Assembly: GCF_900115685.1 (NCBI RefSeq)
Contig: NZ_FOXJ01000001.1
Coordinates: forward strand, 2,575,796-2,639,795
DNA length: 64,000 nucleotides
Origin: Variovorax sp. 770b2
GTDB lineage: Bacteria > Pseudomonadota > Gammaproteobacteria > Burkholderiales > Burkholderiaceae_C
Reading direction: 5' to 3'
Part shown: one piece after another, positions 60,251-64,000 of the stretch
How positions within the stretch are numbered: position 1 is the stretch's first letter
Layout of the letters: each line of letters begins with the position of its first letter
The notes under the pieces: generated by a model
The model's input: the letters and a program-made list of their open reading frames with translations, nothing else
What the model was told of the DNA's origin: nothing
Databases searched by the model: none
Translations under genes and position numbers: made by a program

Positions 60251-61320
60251 GCGTGGCAGTCCCTCAGCAGCAGCGAGGCATGCCCGCCGCCGAAGCCGAC
60301 CACGTTGAGCAGGATGTTGCGCAGCCTCGCGGGCGCCTCGGTGCTCAGCGAAATGCCCAGCGTGTCGTCCAGCGGATAGTCGGTCGACGGCCAGGCCCCG
60401 CCCTCGATGCAGCCGACCAGCAGGGCCAGCTCGGCGGCGCCCGCGGCACCCAGCGTGTGGCCGAGCGAGGACTTCAGCGACACCAGCGGCGGCAGCTGTC
60501 CGAACACGTCCTTCAGCGCCTCCACCTCGATGGCATCGTTGACCGGGCTGCCCGCGGCCTGCACCTTGATGAGGTCGATGTCTTCGGGCCGCAGGCCGCT
60601 CTGCGCGAGCGCCGCCTGGCACATCGCGCGCACGGCGCTGGCCTCGGTGCCCGAGGGGTTGCGCCCGTCGACCACGTTCGCACCACCCGTGATGCACCAG
60701 CGCGCCGGCCGCGCGCGCAGGCGCAGCGCGGCCACGGCCTCGCCGAGCACCAGCCCCCTTCGCTCTGCACCGAAGGGCTGGGCGCTGCCCGAGGCGAGCA
60801 GTTGCATCGCGCGAAAGCCCGCGGCGGTGAACCGGTTGTCCAGCTCGGCACCGAGCACCAGCGCCTCTTCGGCGCCGCCGCTTCGGATCAGGTCGGCGGC
60901 CGCCAGCACGGCGTTGAGCGCCGAGGTGCAGGCCGTGGAAATGGTGAAGACCGGGCCTTGCCAGTCGAGCGCCGCGGCAACGATGCCGGCAAAGTCCTGC
61001 AGGTCGCCGCCCAGGCGCAGGTCCGGCTTCTCGGACTCCATGTAGCCGATGTCCAGCGACGACGACGCGACGAAGAGCGGCGCCGTGCGGTCGCCCCAGT
61101 CGCCGGTCTGCGCGACCACGTTGCACACGGTGCGCCGCACGCGCTCCAGCCAGTTGCCCTCTTGCGAGGGCAGCTTGTAGACCGGCCAGCCGACGCCCCG
61201 GGCGATGGCAACGGGCGTCGGCGCCACGCCGCCGCGCCGCAACGCATCCAGCGCGCGGGGCATGCCGTTGCCGAGCACGCAGGCCAGGCCGGTGGCGGCC
61301 AGGTAGACGCCGTCGCTCAT
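60247..61320 (-). CDS. Beta-ketoacyl-ACP synthase-family protein, Cys-Gln-His site
   Basis: A 357-residue FabF-like condensing enzyme. Cys131 in STACTSAL is the acyl acceptor; the second His is kept as His288 (SSLGHTLGAAG). The first catalytic His of FabF (AHGT) is replaced: the aligned stretch reads KVQAAGSP with Gln254. Such a change may allow condensation without decarboxylation of malonyl, or a priming role. It is coupled by 4-nt overlaps to the ACP (upstream) and the KS-like partner (downstream). It resembles synthases of aryl-polyene-type clusters more than housekeeping FabF, which is also longer (about 410). Confidence 0.78.
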   Translation of the reverse strand: MSDGVYLAATGLACVLGNGMPRALDALRRGGVAPTPVAIARGVGWPVYKLPSQEGNWLERVRRTVCNVVAQTGDWGDRTAPLFVASSSLDIGYMESEKPDLRLGGDLQDFAGIVAAALDWQGPVFTISTACTSALNAVLAAADLIRSGGAEEALVLGAELDNRFTAAGFRAMQLLASGSAQPFGAERRGLVLGEAVAALRLRARPARWCITGGANVVDGRNPSGTEASAVRAMCQAALAQSGLRPEDIDLIKVQAAGSPVNDAIEVEALKDVFGQLPPLVSLKSSLGHTLGAAGAAELALLVGCIEGGAWPSTDYPLDDTLGISLSTEAPARLRNILLNVVGFGGGHASLLLRDCHA

Positions 61321-61631
61321 GCCCCTCCCGCCTGCGCGGGGCGCTCCGCGGGATGTTGTGCAAGGTGTTGCGCAAGGTGGGCGATGGAGGTCAGCGCGCG
61401 GCGCGTTTCCTTGCTGTCGGGCATGCGCACGCCAAAGCGCTGCTGGATGGTCATCGACACCTGCAGGGCATCGAGCGAATCGAGGTCCAGCCGCGCCTGG
61501 GGGCCGAACAGCGGCTCGTCGTCGCCCAGGCCGCCGGGGGGTGCCTCTCTCTCGATGGCTTCGAGCACCATCGTCTTGAGGCTGGCGATGAATTCAGGGG
61601 TGACAGGGGTGACTGGGGTAGCGGTACTCAC
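61317..61631 (-). CDS. Acyl carrier protein
   Basis: A 104-residue ACP. The phosphopantetheine Ser is Ser52 in LDLDSLDALQ. Start GTG at 61631 overlaps the permease stop (GTGA) and the stop overlaps the KS start (ATGA). The N-terminal 12 residues repeat TP-rich sequence (TPVTPVTP) and the C-terminus is Ala/His/Gln-rich (AQHLAQHPAERPAQAGG); the core is about 80 residues. It carries the growing chain of the cluster product. Confidence 0.85.
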   Translation of the reverse strand: MSTATPVTPVTPEFIASLKTMVLEAIEREAPPGGLGDDEPLFGPQARLDLDSLDALQVSMTIQQRFGVRMPDSKETRRALTSIAHLAQHLAQHPAERPAQAGGA

Positions 61632-62785
61632 GGTGTGCGCCTGCGAAACAGAAAGACTGCAAGAAGGAACATGGCCGCCGCGAACGCGACCAGCCGGCCG
61701 ATCTGCGGCAATGCATCGGCCACGCCGCCGCCGCGCAACAGCACGGTGAGGAGCGCCTCGAGCCCCCAGTTCATCGGCGAGACCTCGACCAGCCGCTGCA
61801 TGAATCCCGGCATGACGAACTTGGGCACCATGATGCCGCCCGCCGCCGCCATCAGCACGTTGACCATCGGCCCGAGCGTGGCGGCCTGCGCGTGGGTACG
61901 CACGAAGCAGGCCAGTGCGAGCGACAGGCTCACCGCGGCGAAGCTCACGGCCGCGAGCGAGAGCAGCAAGGCGCCCCAGTGGATGCCCGCGAGCGACAGC
62001 GCATCGCCACCGATGAGCGGCATGAGCCAGATGCCGGCCGCCAGCATCAGGAGCGCCTGCAACGCGTTCACGCCCAGGTAGGGCAAGGCCTTGGACGCCA
62101 GCAGCATCGTGCGCGACACGCCCAGGCTCTGCAGCCGCCCGAGCGCGCCCGAATGGCGCTCCTGCACGAACAGGCTGGACAGCGAGGCCACCACGAAGAA
62201 CATGCCGAAGATCAGCCACGCCGGCACGTTCTGCTGCACCGAGGTGGGCCGCGGGCCTGCGGTGGAAAAGCGCTCGGCCTGCACCATCGCCTGGATGGAC
62301 GCGTCGGGCGCCGGGCTGGCGGTGCCGGGCACGGCCAGCGCGAGGCGCGCCTTCAGTTCGCCCGATGCACCGATGAGTTCCGCGCGCAGCGCATTGAAGA
62401 GGTTCGCGTCGATGCCCGGTTCGGCCAGCAGCCGGATGTGCGCCTTGGTCGAGAGCGCGGCCGACTCCAGTTCTTCCGAGAGGCCCGGCTCCAGCACGAT
62501 CACGTACTTGAGCGAGCCGCTGCGAAGGCGCTCCTGCCAGCCTGCACCGAGCGGCTGCGGCGCGCCGTGGCCGCGCTGCCAGATCTGCAGCAGCCACTTG
62601 GCCGGCGTCGCGGTGTCGCGCGCATCGACGGCATAGGTCAGCTCGGCCAGCGGCGGGCGGTAGATGTCCTTCAGCGTGAGCGACATCAGCACGATGAAGA
62701 CCATCGGCATGAGGAACAACACGGCAAGGCCGTGCATGTCGCGCACGAGGGCGAGCAGTTCCTTCTTGATGAGCGCCAGCAGCAT
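61628..62785 (-). CDS. ABC-2-type exporter permease
   Basis: A 385-residue membrane protein of the ABC-2 (YhgE/DrrB-like) permease group: one N-terminal helix (AVLFLMPMVFIVLMSL), a periplasmic domain of about 150 residues, and five C-terminal helices with FVVASLSSLFVQERHSGALGRLQSLG, the typical cytosolic contact. With the ATPase of the next upstream gene it exports a hydrophobic product, probably that of the ACP/KS pair. ATG at 62785 lies 8 bp after the ATPase stop. Confidence 0.82.
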   Translation of the reverse strand: MLLALIKKELLALVRDMHGLAVLFLMPMVFIVLMSLTLKDIYRPPLAELTYAVDARDTATPAKWLLQIWQRGHGAPQPLGAGWQERLRSGSLKYVIVLEPGLSEELESAALSTKAHIRLLAEPGIDANLFNALRAELIGASGELKARLALAVPGTASPAPDASIQAMVQAERFSTAGPRPTSVQQNVPAWLIFGMFFVVASLSSLFVQERHSGALGRLQSLGVSRTMLLASKALPYLGVNALQALLMLAAGIWLMPLIGGDALSLAGIHWGALLLSLAAVSFAAVSLSLALACFVRTHAQAATLGPMVNVLMAAAGGIMVPKFVMPGFMQRLVEVSPMNWGLEALLTVLLRGGGVADALPQIGRLVAFAAAMFLLAVFLFRRRTP

Positions 62786-62793
62786 GGGTTCGG

Positions 62794-63702
62794 TCAGTCG
62801 CGCAGCGAACGGTGGGTGAGGGTCATGAAAAGTTGTTCGAGGTCGTGGCGGCCGAACTCGGCGTGGCGCACCTGGATGCCCGATGCCTCGAGCGCCGCCA
62901 GCACCGGGCCGGGCCCGCTGCCGGGGTTCAGGTGGATGCGCCATTGCGCCGCGCCCTGCTCCACCGTGCCGAAGCGCGACAGCATGTGCACGTCGAGCCC
63001 GTCGGCCGCCAGGGTCAGCAGCATCGCACTCCTGGACAGCAGATCGTCCAGAGACCCTTCGCGCAGCACGCGGCCATGGTCCAGGATGACCACGCGGTCG
63101 GCAATGGCCTCGATCTCCTCCATGTAGTGCGAGGCGTAGATCACCGCCGCGCCCGCTTGCGCCAGGCTCTTGATGGCATCCAGGATGAACGCGCGCGACT
63201 GCGGATCGACGCCGACGGTGGGCTCGTCGAACAGCATGAGCTCGGGTTCGGGCAGCAAAGCGATCGCGAGGTTCAGGCGCCGCTTGAGCCCGCCCGAGAG
63301 CCGGTCGGCGCGCACGCGCGTGAACGACTCCAGCTGCGAGAAGTGCACGCAGGCGTCGATGCGCGACTTCCTGCGCGCACCCGCGAGCCGGCTCGCGGCG
63401 GCGAAGCACGCGAGGTTCTCGGCCACCGTGAGCATCGGATAGAAGGCCTGCTCCTGCGGCGCGACCGCAATGCGCGTGGGCGCCTTGGCGCGCACCTCGT
63501 GCAGCGGCTGGCCGTCGATGCGGATCTCGCCCGACTGCACGGCGAGCGCGCCCGAGAGGTGCGAGATCAGCGTGGTCTTGCCCGCGCCGTTCGGTCCGAG
63601 CAACCCCAGCACACAGCCGCGTGGCACGGCGAGCGAGACATCGGCCAGCGCGGGCGCCTCGGCGTGCGGATAGCGGTGACCGAGATTCTTCAGCGCGAGC
63701 AT
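62794..63702 (-). CDS. ABC exporter ATPase (CcmA/DrrA-like)
   Basis: A 302-residue ATPase with Walker A GPNGAGKTT (about residues 36-44), Q-loop APQEQAFYPMLTV, signature LSGGLKRRLNLA, Walker B LMLFDEPTVGVD and switch His SHYMEE, as in DrrA-type drug and lipid exporters. A C-terminal domain of about 80 residues follows. Partner of the ABC-2 permease. Confidence 0.9.
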   Translation of the reverse strand: MLALKNLGHRYPHAEAPALADVSLAVPRGCVLGLLGPNGAGKTTLISHLSGALAVQSGEIRIDGQPLHEVRAKAPTRIAVAPQEQAFYPMLTVAENLACFAAASRLAGARRKSRIDACVHFSQLESFTRVRADRLSGGLKRRLNLAIALLPEPELMLFDEPTVGVDPQSRAFILDAIKSLAQAGAAVIYASHYMEEIEAIADRVVILDHGRVLREGSLDDLLSRSAMLLTLAADGLDVHMLSRFGTVEQGAAQWRIHLNPGSGPGPVLAALEASGIQVRHAEFGRHDLEQLFMTLTHRSLRD

Positions 63703-63706
63703 CGGT

Positions 63707-64000
63707 TCAGGCGACGGCAGCCTTGAGATCGCGGAAGAAGCGCTCTTCCTGCTGCGCCTGTTCGCGCAGCTTGCCGGCCAGCGCGGCCGGATCGACGGGC
63801 TCGCGCCCCTTGACCATGCGCGCCGCCTTGAGCGCGAAGGCGCGCCAGCCGTCGCCGATGGCGATGAGTCGCTCCGACATCTGCTGCAGTTGCGGCTTAT
63901 CCAGCAGATGCGCCGCCTCTTGCAGGAAGCCCGCGTAGATGAAGCGGAAGCCCGCCCCGCCCGTGCCGATTTCTTCCTGCATGCGCACCAGGTGGCCGAT
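63707..64000 (-). CDS. BtrH/DUF4872-like protein, C-terminal part (runs off the edge)
   Basis: The frame is open to the right edge; 97 residues are visible, ending FFRDLKAAVA and the stop 4 bp before the ATPase start. The segment EEIGTGGAGFRFIYAGFLQEAA resembles the DUF4872 part of BtrH-type proteins (the butirosin acyl-transfer relative), which occur next to ABC exporters and ketoacyl synthases in some betaproteobacteria. If correct, it would transfer the acyl chain from the ACP to an acceptor. The assignment is tentative because most of the gene is missing. Confidence 0.5.
   Translation of the reverse strand: MGHLVRMQEEIGTGGAGFRFIYAGFLQEAAHLLDKPQLQQMSERLIAIGDGWRAFALKAARMVKGREPVDPAALAGKLREQAQQEERFFRDLKAAVA

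Overview
The window looks like part of the chromosome of a high-GC betaproteobacterium, most likely Comamonadaceae and close to Variovorax. This is inferred from protein flavour and gene content: AspD/AspT, an NitT/TauT-type ABC operon, acyl-CoA metabolism genes, a cydDCABX operon, ESPR-type autotransporters and a MoxR-DUF58-TgpA operon. No rRNA, tRNA, CRISPR array, integrase or insertion sequence was found.

Layout. 1-1957: end of an aspartate:alanine antiporter, then aspartate 4-decarboxylase and a bidirectional terminator. 2003-9916: two large type V secreted surface proteins on the minus strand, a trimeric YadA-like adhesin with a repetitive coiled-coil stalk and a classical autotransporter with ten passenger repeats; both have AT-richer upstream regions that share a duplicated block. 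9917-12462: an MFS transporter, chorismate synthase (aroC) and a small protein. 12510-16984: an ArsR regulator, AHSA1 protein, ECF42-type sigma factor, two DGPF/YCII proteins and a 14-helix MFS exporter, with a candidate ECF42 promoter between the sigma factor and the DGPF genes. 17130-19312: cupin, DUF2167 protein and M50 peptidase. 19468-25305: ABC importer, adenine-deaminase-like enzyme and 2-oxoglutarate/Fe(II) oxygenase in one operon, with a LysR gene downstream on the other strand. 25379-31861: a CoA-thioester catabolic operon (ligase, SCP2-type thiolase, two MaoC proteins, SDR, crotonase-fold protein) divergent from an AraC regulator.

31911-39191: a GbsR/MarR-type regulator, a ~260-bp inverted-repeat element, and the cydD-C-A-B-X operon for cytochrome bd oxidase; the 49-residue cydX is included, and an 18-bp perfect palindrome lies at the operon promoter. 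39336-45243: acyltransferase, nitronate-monooxygenase-like flavoprotein, acyl-CoA dehydrogenase and its electron acceptor ETF (etfA, etfB). 45271-49340: CGNR regulator, an alpha/beta hydrolase lacking its nucleophile Ser, and a hydrolase-SDR-SDR operon under a strong 10-bp dyad. 49597-57652: MscS channel, HDAC-like deacetylase, MoxR-DUF58-TgpA operon, MltB-like lytic transglycosylase and an HD phosphohydrolase. 58256-59608: LamB-type porin. 59720-64000: the start of a fatty-acid/polyene-like biosynthesis and export cluster (ketoacyl synthase with a Cys-Gln-His site, chain-length-factor-like partner, acyl carrier protein, ABC-2 exporter, and the end of a BtrH/DUF4872-like protein) that runs off the right edge.

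The most interesting points are this right-edge cluster, the ECF42 module with its visible promoter, the uncharacterised purine-type uptake/oxidation operon, and the duplicated regulatory block in front of the two adhesins. All assignments come from reading the sequence and recalled family knowledge; no database search was run.
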